From: an uncultured Prevotella sp.
GTDB lineage: Bacteria; Bacteroidota; Bacteroidia; Bacteroidales; Bacteroidaceae
Reading direction: 5' to 3'
Assembly: GCA_902491375.1 (NCBI GenBank)
Contig: CABUHE010000011.1
Coordinates: 1 to 56,181 of the forward strand
DNA: 56,181 nt
A program made the position numbers and the translations under genes. Below the pieces are notes generated by a model. The model searched no databases. It was not told the DNA's origin and saw only the letters and a program-made list of their open reading frames with translations. Positions 1 through 9,381 of this stretch are shown piece after piece; position 1 is the first letter of the stretch; the number at the start of each line of letters is the position of its first letter.

Positions 1-93
1 ATAGGGCGAACTTTAAACATCGAATTTATTGATTGGCAACTTGCGGACATTCATTTTTTTATATGCTTTTATTCTGTTTTCAGTATGTTGTTG

Positions 94-1047
94 TTAATGA
101 AATGAAGTCCATATTTTTCTTAGTATTAGGTAACACTTTTCAGCCAGACTGAACGGACATTTGCCGCGCAGCAGCGCTGCCGTAAGGCGGAAGACAAGGC
201 CTTTCGGCTTGTATGCGAGCAGGCTGTCTGTCTCGCTGAAGTCGAGTCCGTGGCTGCGTATGGTGCGTAGAACGTTGAGCATACCAATCTGCAAAGGTGC
301 GGAGAAGCGTCCTTCGGTGTCGTTGGCAGTAAAGAAGTCGAGCACCACCCGGTTTGAGCGGAGGAACGAGCGCACGTGTTTTGGCGACGTGGTATGTGTG
401 TATGAGCCTGCGTTGTCGTCGCTGTAAAAGTAAACTGGGTCGTTGATGAACGAGCGGTCGGCATAGAACATCAGGCGCGTCATTACCGAGAAGTCCTCGC
501 AGAAGTCTATGCCCGGCACAAGCCGGATATTGTTTTCTGTGAACAGACGGCGTCGGTAGAGCCTGCCCCACATACGGTTTGACACGATGTTCTGGCAGAG
601 CATCAGGCTTAGGTAGCGTCGGTTGTCGCGTCCCTGATAAGGTTTGTTCACAGCGGATATGCCGTAGCGCGTCACCCGCTGCCATCCGCCATCAACCATG
701 TCGGCGCCGCTGCGGTTCATCTCGTCGGCAAGCAGTCTTATTGCATCATGCGGTATATAGTCGTCGCTGTCTACAAATGTCAGGCAGTCGCCCGTACACG
801 AGTCTATCAGTTTCTGCCTTACGGCGCCTATTCCGCTGTTTTTCTCGTTGTGGATTATCTTTACTTGAGCCTCGCGTGCAGGGTATCGTTGCATCACGGA
901 GCGCAAAACGTCGATTGAACGGTCGGGTGTGCAGTCGTCGACAAAGACAAATTCAAGGTCGTCGTAACTCTGACTGAACAGCGACTCGGCGCAGCGTTCG
1001 ATGTATTTTTCAACCCCATAGACAGGGACAAGTACCGATATTTTCAT
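94..1047 (-). CDS. GT2 family glycosyltransferase
   Basis: Family 2 (GT-A fold) glycosyltransferase of 317 residues. It starts directly with the fold: ISVLVPVYGVEKYIERCAESL near residues 3-23, then FVFVDDCTPD (nucleotide-binding Asp pair) and the acceptor-side FVDSDDY near residue 95. Family members transfer a sugar from an NDP-sugar to a lipid-linked or polysaccharide acceptor at the inner face of the inner membrane; the substrate cannot be read from sequence. No signal peptide is present, only a moderately hydrophobic C-terminal stretch. It is the last gene of a minus-strand envelope cluster, 71 bp after the DUF6080 gene, and could act on the same glycan. Confidence 0.85.
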   Translation of the reverse strand: MKISVLVPVYGVEKYIERCAESLFSQSYDDLEFVFVDDCTPDRSIDVLRSVMQRYPAREAQVKIIHNEKNSGIGAVRQKLIDSCTGDCLTFVDSDDYIPHDAIRLLADEMNRSGADMVDGGWQRVTRYGISAVNKPYQGRDNRRYLSLMLCQNIVSNRMWGRLYRRRLFTENNIRLVPGIDFCEDFSVMTRLMFYADRSFINDPVYFYSDDNAGSYTHTTSPKHVRSFLRSNRVVLDFFTANDTEGRFSAPLQIGMLNVLRTIRSHGLDFSETDSLLAYKPKGLVFRLTAALLRGKCPFSLAEKCYLILRKIWTSFH

Positions 1048-1118
1048 TATGTAAGTATTTTCAGACCGTCGTCAGCCGGTGTTTTGCCGTAAGACAAGCC
1101 ATCGGCTTAGGCCGTAGC

Positions 1119-2555
1119 TTATACCAGATAACTGATGTAGAGCGTGATGTTGTAGACAAGCAGCCATACTGTAAGCACGGTGAGCAGCACGCGCAGCCAG
1201 ATAGCAGGGCGCTGTCCGTCGAGCTTCTTGAGCAGGAAGCCTATTGCGAGAGGTATCACGAAGAGCCAGTGTGCGCCCATAATGTAGACTTCGTTGATGC
1301 CGAAGCCAAGTCCGAGGTGTATCGCCATGTCGAAAGCGAAGCCGCTCAGAGCCATCCAGAGGAAGCGCGACCTGCGTCCGAACCATATTCCTGCTATGAA
1401 CATAAGCACAAGCAGAGCCTCCACTATGTAGCTTATCGCCCAGCGGTAGTTCACTATTACGGGGCGGCTGCGCAGTGTGTCCTGCAACAGATAGTCCTGA
1501 TGCAGCTGTATGGATTCGCCGAACAGGTTGTCGACAGTTGTCGACAGGCGCGACGTTGTGGCGTCGGTCCATTTCATAAACTCGCCGTTGCCCATCGGTT
1601 TTCCTGCGTGTTTGTTCCACGGCTGTTTGTGGTCGCTGACATATTTTGCCTTGACTCTGCGCTTCATTTCCTGGTTGAAGGCTTTCCGTATTTCAACGCT
1701 GTCTTTCAGTTGCGTGGTGTCGCGGAACGCTTCAAACATCTTCTGGCGCTTCTCTGTGTTCTTCTTTGCTATCGATGCTTTGTTCGCCTTTTCCTTAGGC
1801 AGCACGTAAGTGCGGTATTCCCAGCGTGCGAATACCCATATAAGTGCAGGCGGCAGCAGTACGGCGAAGATGAAGTATTTAAGACGGAAGAACTTTCTGC
1901 CGTTTGTGAACAGTGAGTATAGATAGGTCTTTATACCGTTACTCAGTGTTACGCCGGCCGTTATGAAGAACAGCACCACGGTCTGCCATATTTTGAATGT
2001 GGTGCCTGTCTGTATCTTGATTCCGGCTAAATAGAGCGTGAAGACAAGCAGGAACATCGATATGCAGAAGTGGTCGGGCACGACGGCTGCCACCATGACA
2101 TAGGCGAACGAGAACAGCATGGTTGACAGCACGGTTGAGTCGAACCAGCGCAGCTTTATTATTTCCCTGAAGATTCTGAACATGAAGATGAACGTGTAGA
2201 ATGCGCACAGCAGCAGTGGAACGGCTACTATGAACTGCACCAGATTCATTCCGGTAAGCTCCATGAGCAGTGAGTTGAGCTGAGACAGCGGCCATACCAT
2301 GAACGCGAGCAGCGGATGGCGGTACACGTTGTAGTTGGTGTCCCAGAAAGTTACCACCGTATAGGTGATAGGATCAAATCCTGAGACAGTGAAATTCTTG
2401 ATAAATGCGTTCCAGTGGCCTATGTTCGTTTTGGTGAACAGGTCGAAGTTGCGTGCTATTACGAATGCGTGTAGCGTGATAAGCATGACGAGCGTCAGTG
2501 CGGCTGCCGCCCATTCTCCGCGCTTCACCTTGAATAGTCTTATAAGTTTTCTCAT
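1119..2555 (-). CDS. DUF6080-type polytopic membrane protein
   Basis: A 478-residue protein with about ten hydrophobic segments and one large soluble insertion, rich in Lys and Glu, around residues 250-350. I match it by eye to the Bacteroidales family annotated DUF6080; its biochemical role is unknown. Polytopic proteins with an extracytoplasmic loop include GT-C glycosyltransferases, which use polyprenyl-phosphate sugars, but I see no clear DxD or ExD motif in the first loop. Its position right after a DPPR-synthase-like enzyme and a phosphatase makes a role in using or moving a lipid-linked pentose attractive. That is inference from context only. Confidence 0.65.
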   Translation of the reverse strand: MRKLIRLFKVKRGEWAAAALTLVMLITLHAFVIARNFDLFTKTNIGHWNAFIKNFTVSGFDPITYTVVTFWDTNYNVYRHPLLAFMVWPLSQLNSLLMELTGMNLVQFIVAVPLLLCAFYTFIFMFRIFREIIKLRWFDSTVLSTMLFSFAYVMVAAVVPDHFCISMFLLVFTLYLAGIKIQTGTTFKIWQTVVLFFITAGVTLSNGIKTYLYSLFTNGRKFFRLKYFIFAVLLPPALIWVFARWEYRTYVLPKEKANKASIAKKNTEKRQKMFEAFRDTTQLKDSVEIRKAFNQEMKRRVKAKYVSDHKQPWNKHAGKPMGNGEFMKWTDATTSRLSTTVDNLFGESIQLHQDYLLQDTLRSRPVIVNYRWAISYIVEALLVLMFIAGIWFGRRSRFLWMALSGFAFDMAIHLGLGFGINEVYIMGAHWLFVIPLAIGFLLKKLDGQRPAIWLRVLLTVLTVWLLVYNITLYISYLV

Positions 2556-2656
2556 GTTCTTTCTTGTCTGGATTTATTGTCTGTTGTGCTGTGTGGCCTG
2601 TCTTTTATGTTTTGTGGTTGTATAAAAGACTGTCGGCGCACGTCTTTTATTGCGTC

Positions 2657-3277
2657 TTATCTGAATGGTTTGTAGTGACTTTCGTTGGCAAAGTCGAGCA
2701 GTTCGAGGTCGCCGCGGCTGTCGCCGTAGGCAGTCAGCCAGTATTCTGTGCGTTCAGGATAAAGCTGGAGCAGGCGTTTCACTTTCTCTCTGCCGTAGCA
2801 GTTCTTTGTAAGAAAGCGTCCGGTGAGCACTCCGTCGCGCTCCTCAATCATCGTTCCGATAACATAAATGTCGCCCATATCGGCAAAGAAAGGCTCAACC
2901 CAGTTGTTTACGCTTGCGCTTATAATTATCGCCTTGCTGCCTTCTTCAAGCACTTCGCGCAGCTTCTGTATGCCTTTTGGTCGCATTATGCTGGACTTCT
3001 TTTCCGCAAAACGTGTGCATAAGGTGTTGAAGTCAGCCGTTTTCATACCCTTGAAACAGTATGAAAATACTTTCTGTTTGGCTTTCCAGTTAGGATAAAG
3101 TCTGATTTTCATCAGAATAAGCAACGGCAGATAGCGCAGAAAACACAGTGCGAATGCCTTGTCGCCTTTGGCAAAACGTATGAATTCGATAAGCGAGTCG
3201 CTTCGTGTCAGAGTGCCGTCGAAGTCGAATGCGTATATCTTGCCCAACGGATATTTGCTTTTTTCAATATCGTTCAT
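2657..3277 (-). CDS. HAD-IB family phosphatase
   Basis: A 206-residue HAD-superfamily subfamily IB hydrolase. Motif I is DFDGTLT at residues 18-24 (first Asp nucleophile, second acid), motif II is the Ser in IIISASVN, and the acidic motif is YGDSRGDLELL near the C-terminus. Relatives dephosphorylate phosphoserine, glycerol phosphates or lipid-linked sugar phosphates. The gene lies 70 bp downstream of a decaprenyl-phosphate-phosphoribosyltransferase-like gene. By analogy with the mycobacterial arabinan pathway it is the natural candidate to remove the 5-phosphate from polyprenyl-phosphoryl-phosphoribose. The family call is firm; the substrate is inferred. Confidence 0.8.
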   Translation of the reverse strand: MNDIEKSKYPLGKIYAFDFDGTLTRSDSLIEFIRFAKGDKAFALCFLRYLPLLILMKIRLYPNWKAKQKVFSYCFKGMKTADFNTLCTRFAEKKSSIMRPKGIQKLREVLEEGSKAIIISASVNNWVEPFFADMGDIYVIGTMIEERDGVLTGRFLTKNCYGREKVKRLLQLYPERTEYWLTAYGDSRGDLELLDFANESHYKPFR

Positions 3278-3347
3278 CGTTCTTTTTATATTATATTTTT
3301 TAGACGTTTGCAGCCCGGATGGCTATGAGCCTTGCTGCCGACAGCCG

Positions 3348-4232
3348 TCATAATAAGTATATCAGCACAAGGAATGTCAGTGCCCAGACTAATACCACAA
3401 GCTGCGTGAACCTGTCGTGAAGTACCATTTTGGTTGGGTCGCCGCTTTTCTTGTCCACCACCGTAATTTGCATATAGCGCAGCAGACCGAGCAGTACGAA
3501 CACAGAAGTGAGGTAAAGCATGTCTGAATCGAAGCGTGCCACTACCTCCGGCGACACTGTGTACATAATGTAGCACACGAGAGTAACCGACGACGTTACT
3601 GTAATTGCCTGATTTATGAAAGTCAGGTTATAGCGTATTGTGTTCTTACGGGGCGGTTCTCCTGTCTCGTTCATGCGCAAAACATCGTCGCGGCGTTTTG
3701 CAAACGAGAGGAAAAGCGTGAGCAGGAACGTCATAAGTACCAGCCATTTACTCGGTGTTATGTCTGTCGCGAAACCTCCGGCAAGCACTCTCAGTACGAA
3801 TCCGAAGGCAACTATGCACACGTCGACGATGGCGTATTGCTTCAGTTTTGCGCAGTAGCAGATGTTCATTATATAGTAAAACAGCAGTATTCCGCCTACT
3901 TTCAGAATGTGCTCCTGGTCGCCGAGCATGACGACAAATGCGGCTGCAATGACGAGCATAAGAGCCATAAGTGTCCATGCCGTGCCTATCTTGATTGCGC
4001 CGGAGGCAAGCGGACGCTTGCATTTCACGGGATGACGGCGGTCGGCTTCGACGTCGTTGATGTCGTTGAAGCAGTAGACCGACGACGCAATGAAGCAGTA
4101 TGCAAAGAACGTCAGCACTGAAGCGCGTATGTCTTCAGGGTCGAGCAGGCTGCCGCCGAAGAACATCGGTATCAGCACAAACACGTTCTTGATCCATTGG
4201 TGAGGGCGGATGAGTTTTAATATGCTGTTCAT
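3348..4232 (-). CDS. Decaprenyl-phosphate phosphoribosyltransferase-like UbiA prenyltransferase
   Basis: A UbiA-superfamily integral membrane enzyme with about eight or nine transmembrane segments. The Mg-binding motif is NDINDVEADRRHPVK and the second signature is SFAKRRDDVLR; both fit the DPPR-synthase branch, which joins phosphoribosyl pyrophosphate to polyprenyl phosphate, better than the quinone branch. I chose the ATG at 4232 (MNSILKLIRPHQWIKN), which gives 294 residues, because the family begins with RPHQWIKN; an upstream in-frame ATG would add 25 residues that look non-coding. Product: membrane polyprenyl-phosphoryl-phosphoribose. No DprE1 or DprE2 epimerase is seen in the window, so the final donor may remain a ribofuranose. 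Confidence 0.8.
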   Translation of the reverse strand: MNSILKLIRPHQWIKNVFVLIPMFFGGSLLDPEDIRASVLTFFAYCFIASSVYCFNDINDVEADRRHPVKCKRPLASGAIKIGTAWTLMALMLVIAAAFVVMLGDQEHILKVGGILLFYYIMNICYCAKLKQYAIVDVCIVAFGFVLRVLAGGFATDITPSKWLVLMTFLLTLFLSFAKRRDDVLRMNETGEPPRKNTIRYNLTFINQAITVTSSVTLVCYIMYTVSPEVVARFDSDMLYLTSVFVLLGLLRYMQITVVDKKSGDPTKMVLHDRFTQLVVLVWALTFLVLIYLL

Positions 4233-4320
4233 ATAACTTATTATGGTTAAAGTCTTATAAGGTGCTTCATGGCTTACGGCAGTGCTTTTGAAGGTTTTAT
4301 GCGCCACTGTCGTGCCTGGC

Positions 4321-5334
4321 TTATTTCTTTGTCTTTGTCAACGGAGCCGTTACCAGACTTATGATTTTGTGCAGAATCCAGGCCAATACGGTCGAGATGG
4401 CAATCATTACGAGTGCCGTGAGCAGGTAGCCGAGATGCAATCCCGATAATTTTTTCAGTACGAACTCTATGTGTATGAGATACAGTTCAAGGCTGATTGT
4501 GCCGATGAAAGCCAATATCCGCAGAATGAGTCGTGGCGTATGGCGAAACAGTTCGGCAAAAATCAGAATGCCTGAAATGGTCAACGGAATGTAGACCATG
4601 CGTTCGAGAAACAGCGGAAAGCGTCCTCTCCACGACTCTTCGAACTCTATACACATGGCAAGACTAAGCACGAAGATTATCAGCAGAAGCCATATAGCAG
4701 AGCCTTCGATAGTCTGTTTCTCCTTAACCAACGCTCCGCAGTTGAGTCCGATGAGGAATATCGGAATACGGCTGAAGAATATTTCGAGGTGGCCTACGGC
4801 CTGATGAACAGGCGGATAGTACTGAACCATTACGGCAACGACCATCGCCAACACTGCCAGCCAGCGGTAAGTAGGGTTGCGCTGTATAAGATTCATGTAG
4901 GCCGGAGCTATTGTATAGAGCATCATTATTGACGGAATGAACCAGAAAGTGAGGTCGTCAATGCGCCAGAAGCTCCATCCTATCAGTATGTTTGCTATCA
5001 GATTAGGAATGTCAGGGCTGTATCCGCCGCCCGGAGTGTTAAGATAATTGGGTATGTAGAACAGGCAGGCGATAATCAGCCAGGCAGGATATACGCGCAG
5101 ATAGCGTTTCTTGAAGAAGCGGAACGGTGACGGGTCTTTAGTCCATGAATACCAAAGGCCGATGCCGCTGAGGAAGAGAAACATGTCGACACCTACGTTA
5201 CCGCAGCGCGCCAGACCGTAGAATGCGTTGCTCTTGGGCATCCACACGTGGAAGAACATGACGAAAATCATCGCCAGTCCCATCAGTTCACCGCGGTAGC
5301 GGCTGATTCCCGCAAGTTCAATCGGTTGTTTCAT
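4321..5334 (-). CDS. Acyltransferase 3 family membrane protein
   Basis: A 337-residue acyltransferase-3 (OafA/WecH-like) protein. It opens with RYRGELMGLAMIFVMFFHVW, which holds the conserved early His of the first membrane helix, followed by about ten transmembrane helices and the usual RFFKKRYLRVYPAWL segment. These enzymes move acetyl or other acyl groups onto sugars of LPS, capsule or exopolysaccharide. Its ATG overlaps the stop codon of the upstream acyltransferase by 4 bp, so the two are probably translationally coupled and may decorate the same glycan. The acceptor is unknown. Confidence 0.85.
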   Translation of the reverse strand: MKQPIELAGISRYRGELMGLAMIFVMFFHVWMPKSNAFYGLARCGNVGVDMFLFLSGIGLWYSWTKDPSPFRFFKKRYLRVYPAWLIIACLFYIPNYLNTPGGGYSPDIPNLIANILIGWSFWRIDDLTFWFIPSIMMLYTIAPAYMNLIQRNPTYRWLAVLAMVVAVMVQYYPPVHQAVGHLEIFFSRIPIFLIGLNCGALVKEKQTIEGSAIWLLLIIFVLSLAMCIEFEESWRGRFPLFLERMVYIPLTISGILIFAELFRHTPRLILRILAFIGTISLELYLIHIEFVLKKLSGLHLGYLLTALVMIAISTVLAWILHKIISLVTAPLTKTKK

Positions 5335-6398
5335 GAGCGCAGTTTAGGTTTTGGTATGTACCTGAAGGCCAGCTTGAACAGCCACGCAAGCAGTATTGAG
5401 GCCACTATGTAGATAATAAGTCCGGTGTAGACCTGGCCTCTGTACGACATTTTTATTATTATCTCGCGCGTTATCGGATGAACTACGAAGAGTGCGGAAG
5501 ATATGGCTCCGAACCATACACATGGCGCAAGAGCCTTCTCAGGAATGAGTTTGACGGTGGCAATGGCACCCGTAACGATGAACAGAGGTACCCAAAGCCA
5601 CGACTGGAAGTTGTAACTGCCGGCGAAAACCACCACTGCCGAAACCACTGCAATTACGGCGTAAGCCCACGAAGGCAGGCACTTGCCGTAGCGTGCGTAG
5701 AGAACTCCGGCGCCGAAAGGCAGCATTCCTCCTACGAAGTTGTAGCGTATGCGGTTGAGAATCTCGCCGCCCGGGTCGTTGGCAGGTGTGAATACAGCCT
5801 GAGCCAGCCAGCATAATGCAATCAGTATGATGACGTTAAGCGAAGACCGGCGGTAGATTATAAGCCTGTAAACGATGTAAAGCTGAAGCATAAGGCTGAA
5901 ATACCAGTAGGGGCCTGGCTTGATGATATGGTCTGGGTCAGGCAGGAAGTTGATGTACATGAGCAGCTGCGCTATGACGCGTCCGACTGTGTAGCCGTGG
6001 TATCCGTGCGGATGCAGATAGCTGACAACGGCGAACGCTATGTAGCCGAGGAACATAAGGCGCAACAGTTTTAGGTAATGATAGCCCGTGAAGGGCAGCG
6101 CACCTACCTTAGGAGCGTTGTTCTGCTGCTCATATTTGGATACAAGACCGAATCCGCTGATGAACAGAAAGACAGGAACACCATAGTGCCCGAAGAATGA
6201 AAGAATGTGTACGAACAGATAACTGTCGGGCGACATCAGTCTGTCGAGCAGCTGCATGGGCTTTGCCACGTTGAATGTGTACTCGTTTTCCTTTACGGCA
6301 AAGCCGAGGAAGTGGCAGTAGTTGTGCAGCATTATGCCGAGAATGGCGATGCCCCTCAGGGCTTTCGACTCGGCGAGTGAGAGTATAGATGTTTTCAT
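5331..6398 (-). CDS. Acyltransferase 3 family membrane protein
   Basis: A second acyltransferase-3 protein, 355 residues from the chosen ATG at 6398 (MKTSILSLAESKALRGIAIL). An earlier in-frame ATG at 6437 would add 13 atypical residues and lie only 12 bp from the stop of the upstream gene. The first helix holds GIMLHNYCHFLG with the conserved His, and there are about ten membrane helices. It resembles its downstream neighbour only at family level, so it need not be a recent duplicate. Expected role: O-acylation of a surface sugar, using acyl groups from the cytoplasm. Confidence 0.85.
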   Translation of the reverse strand: MKTSILSLAESKALRGIAILGIMLHNYCHFLGFAVKENEYTFNVAKPMQLLDRLMSPDSYLFVHILSFFGHYGVPVFLFISGFGLVSKYEQQNNAPKVGALPFTGYHYLKLLRLMFLGYIAFAVVSYLHPHGYHGYTVGRVIAQLLMYINFLPDPDHIIKPGPYWYFSLMLQLYIVYRLIIYRRSSLNVIILIALCWLAQAVFTPANDPGGEILNRIRYNFVGGMLPFGAGVLYARYGKCLPSWAYAVIAVVSAVVVFAGSYNFQSWLWVPLFIVTGAIATVKLIPEKALAPCVWFGAISSALFVVHPITREIIIKMSYRGQVYTGLIIYIVASILLAWLFKLAFRYIPKPKLRS

Positions 6399-6449
6399 TT
6401 GACTATTTTTGTTGAGACAGAACGTCATTTCTGCCATACTTTTATCAGC

Positions 6450-8312
6450 TTAATCCTCGTCAGAGAAATCCAGTTTGTCATAATCAGTAGTATTCTTCAG
6501 AATCCTCGGACGGTCCTCGTTGTAGTCAGGACTCAGCAGGTTGAGACTGTCGCGGTAGTCAGGCGAGCTGATACCTGCAAGGTATAGCAGCAGATGAGGC
6601 AGCGCGTCGGTCATGTAGCGACGGTCGCGTGCGTTCAGAATGTTGCTGTACACATCTGGATTCTGTACTATGTAGTCGTGCGAACACCATATCCAGAACG
6701 GAATGTCGAACTCTTCGCGCGCCAGACGGGCGGTTATATCGGTTGAGTGCATACGTCCGTAGAAGTGTACTCCCTCGCCGTAGCACTCCTCGCCGTGGTC
6801 GGGCACGTAGACGACTATGGCGTTGTCGTCCTCGAAGCGGCGTATTATCTGGTCGACAATCGAGTCGTTGTAAAGTATGGCATTGTCGTAGTCAGCCAGT
6901 ATGCGCAGCTCTTTCTGCTTCAGGTCAGGGCGGTCATAATCGTCAGGAGTGAAGTGGGCGCGGTCGCGCGGGAAACGTGTGCGGTAGTCAACGTGCTGCC
7001 CTTTCAGATGGAATATTATGAGATTGTTCTCCTTGTTCTCTTTTTTCAGCTTGTCATATACGCCAAGCATGTTGCCGTCGAAGCGGTAAAGATGCTTGTT
7101 GCGAGTGTCGAACATGGCCTTGCTCAGTTCAGGATTGTTGAGGAAGAAGCCTCCGCTGAAGTCGTATACAGCCTCCTTTGCCTGCGGCAGGAACTGGTTG
7201 GTGAGGAATGTTACGTGGTAGCCTGCCTTGCGGAACAGCTCCGGGAAAAGCGGATAGTCGCACCATTCGCCCTTGTCGCCGACGGTGTATAGAGAGAAAA
7301 GATATTTGAAGACAAAGCTCGTAAGGTTCCACGGCGACACTACGTCGGTAAACGGAACGAGTCGCCCGGTCCTTGCTCTTTTCTCCTGTCGGGGCGTTGT
7401 TTTCTTGTTGTAGCCGTAAAGGCTGGCGTGGTGGCGGTTGTAGCTTTCGCCGATGATAAGCACAATGTTTTTGCTGCGGTATGAGCAACTGTCAACCTTC
7501 GCCTTATCAATGTTGTCCACAAGTTTGGTGAGCTGCTTGCCGGTCAGCTCGTTGGCGTAGACACTGAATATCAGACGGTAGACAGGGTGATACATTACGG
7601 CGCAGTCCTTGCGCGTAAGTTCATGCTCGACATCGCCTATCCTGTCGTAAGACATCAGTCTGACGTATGCTATCTTGTTAGTCCATCCAACAGTAAGACA
7701 GTATATGAAGACTGCTGCAAGAACCAGTCCGAGCCATGGTCTGACAAACGTTGTCCTTTCGGCAAACGACTTTGTTGCGAGCTTTATACGGTTGAGCAAC
7801 TTGTCTGCACGTCCGTGTGTCAGTCTGCTTGTGAGCCTGAAAGTACGCTTGCGGAGCAAAGTCCATGCCACATGAGCAATCAGTACGAGCAGCACCCAGC
7901 CTACACGGCTGAATATAATGCCTGGCGACAGATATGACTCAAGAAACTCTGATGCCTCGTCGCTGTTGGTCTCGCCGACCAGCAGCAGCATTGTCGGCGT
8001 GATGGTAGTGTCGAATTTGACGAAGCAGTACACGTCGACGATGACAACCAGATAGGCGATGACGTATATCGCGCGCTTGAGCCACAGGCTGATTTTGTGC
8101 GGAATGGCCCACAGTATGAGCGTCAGCAGGCACACATCGACGAACAGTTCCTCTGGAGCCAGCGCATAGGCATGGTATCCGCGTTTAGCCGGTACAACGG
8201 CGTAGACAGCTACCAGTCCTAATACGTACATGAAAACGGCGAATGCTCCGTATTTTTCAAACGGCTTGAGCACTGCTGCCAACGCACGTGTTATTTTATC
8301 TAAAATTCTCAT
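6450..8312 (-). CDS. Phosphoethanolamine transferase, EptA/CptA-like sulfatase-fold enzyme
   Basis: A 620-residue inner-membrane enzyme with five N-terminal membrane segments (to about residue 215) and a periplasmic alkaline-phosphatase-fold domain. The metal-site motif IIGES has Glu289, the next signature is HHASLYGYNKKTTP, the nucleophile Thr is probably Thr331 in WNLTSFVFKYLFS, and the late metal motif is VPDHGEECYGEG. The family moves phosphoethanolamine from phosphatidylethanolamine to lipid A, LPS core or glycans, which lowers surface charge and cationic-peptide binding. It is first in a minus-strand envelope cluster. The acceptor cannot be read here, so no specific ept symbol is given. 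Confidence 0.85.
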   Translation of the reverse strand: MRILDKITRALAAVLKPFEKYGAFAVFMYVLGLVAVYAVVPAKRGYHAYALAPEELFVDVCLLTLILWAIPHKISLWLKRAIYVIAYLVVIVDVYCFVKFDTTITPTMLLLVGETNSDEASEFLESYLSPGIIFSRVGWVLLVLIAHVAWTLLRKRTFRLTSRLTHGRADKLLNRIKLATKSFAERTTFVRPWLGLVLAAVFIYCLTVGWTNKIAYVRLMSYDRIGDVEHELTRKDCAVMYHPVYRLIFSVYANELTGKQLTKLVDNIDKAKVDSCSYRSKNIVLIIGESYNRHHASLYGYNKKTTPRQEKRARTGRLVPFTDVVSPWNLTSFVFKYLFSLYTVGDKGEWCDYPLFPELFRKAGYHVTFLTNQFLPQAKEAVYDFSGGFFLNNPELSKAMFDTRNKHLYRFDGNMLGVYDKLKKENKENNLIIFHLKGQHVDYRTRFPRDRAHFTPDDYDRPDLKQKELRILADYDNAILYNDSIVDQIIRRFEDDNAIVVYVPDHGEECYGEGVHFYGRMHSTDITARLAREEFDIPFWIWCSHDYIVQNPDVYSNILNARDRRYMTDALPHLLLYLAGISSPDYRDSLNLLSPDYNEDRPRILKNTTDYDKLDFSDED

Positions 8313-8517
8313 CAGTGATATTTAGTTTCCTTTAAAATAATACAAACAAAGTGCAATACAAAACAAATCTGTGTTTGTTCTGATTGCCTTCATGCCGCTT
8401 ATTTTCGGCAAAAATACATCTTTTTATCTTATTTACAATAAATAAATGGGGAAAAGTGATTGTTTGGCCTGTGGCGTATCAAAAATTGAAGTCGGTCGCA
8501 TGGTCGTGCCGTATGCC

Positions 8518-8590
8518 ATGTTTTGCGTTGCAAAATGTACTCTTTTAAGCGCTGAAAGACCATGTTTTGTAACGTGAAACATGGCCTTTT
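8518..8590. repeat. Intergenic hairpin repeat, copy A
   Basis: Two imperfect hairpins lie in the 417-bp gap between the phosphoethanolamine transferase and nadD. The stronger one pairs 8555-8567 (aaagaccatgttt) with 8577-8589 (aaacatggccttt), 12 of 13 positions matching across a 9-nt loop. The weaker one centres on ttttgcgttgcaaaa at 8521-8535. The arms share the CTTTTG/CAAAAG character of copies near 19074, 33451, 41260 and 53176. An 84-codon open frame crosses this area on the minus strand but looks non-coding. The rest of the gap shows nothing I can name. Confidence 0.6.
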
Positions 8591-8729
8591 GTAAACCTTT
8601 GTATGTCAGGACGTTATGCCGTATGCCAAAAATCAGGGCATACGTGTGCGTCTTATTCTGATTCAGATGCTCTTTTTCTGTGCGCAATACGCATTTATGC
8701 GCTGTGTCAGTCGCGTCTGTTTTCAGACG

Positions 8730-9323
8730 TTAAAAACGTGAGTCTTGGTGAGTATAGAGATTGTTGGCACGTATGAATCTGGCTACGGCAGAGGGCACAA
8801 GACCGTCAATCGGCTCGCCTGCGGCTATGCGCCGGCGCACTTCCGTGCTGCTGCCGGGTATCAGGCCAGTGTCGGCAAGGGTAACGCCGGCAGGCAGCGA
8901 CGCCGCGTCGACAGGCGCGTCCTCGCGCGGATAAACCGCTATGCGGTAGTTGGCAAGGATTTTGTCGGCTGCATACCATTCGTTGAAGCGTGCCCAGTTG
9001 TCGGCACCTATAAGCAGCACGAACTGACGGTCGGGATAATTGCGTGACATCGACTGCAACGTGTGCCACATATACGACGGCCGCGGCATGCTGAACTCAT
9101 AGTCGGAGGGCTTCATGCGCTGCTCGCCGATAAGTGCAAGGCGCACCATTTCGAGGCGCATGCAGTCGTCGAGCAGATGGTCGTTGCGCTTGAATGGATT
9201 CTGTGGCGACACGACAAACCATATCTCGTCGAGCTTGGCAAGGCTGAGCAGCCTGCGAGCAAGCTCGATGTGACCGTTGTGTACGGGGTTGAATGAACCT
9301 CCGAAGATACCTGTCGTCAGCAT
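8730..9323 (-). CDS. nadD: Nicotinate-nucleotide adenylyltransferase
   Basis: A 197-residue enzyme of NAD synthesis that adenylates nicotinate mononucleotide with ATP to give deamido-NAD. The nucleotidyltransferase signature GIFGGSFNPVHNGH stands at residues 6-19, and the second ATP-binding motif appears as GSSTEVRRRIAAG near residue 160, standing for the canonical ISSTxxR. Length is normal for the family and the start is the only sensible ATG before GIFGGSF. It is last in the minus-strand order yicC-gmk-nadD, 58 bp after gmk. Confidence 0.95.
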   Translation of the reverse strand: MLTTGIFGGSFNPVHNGHIELARRLLSLAKLDEIWFVVSPQNPFKRNDHLLDDCMRLEMVRLALIGEQRMKPSDYEFSMPRPSYMWHTLQSMSRNYPDRQFVLLIGADNWARFNEWYAADKILANYRIAVYPREDAPVDAASLPAGVTLADTGLIPGSSTEVRRRIAAGEPIDGLVPSAVARFIRANNLYTHQDSRF

Positions 9324-9381
9324 TGTTGTGTATTTACGGGGATGTATGGCGGTGTCTGTGGCAGTCGTTTCCGCATTCGGA

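Noticed and set aside
1..93. Gene fragment at the window start
   Set aside because: The 93 bp before the GT2 stop show no open frame with a recognisable product.
8433..8687. 84-codon minus-strand frame in the gap before nadD
   Set aside because: It lies across hairpin repeat copy A, has no family resemblance and no promoter; its length is explained by the repeats.
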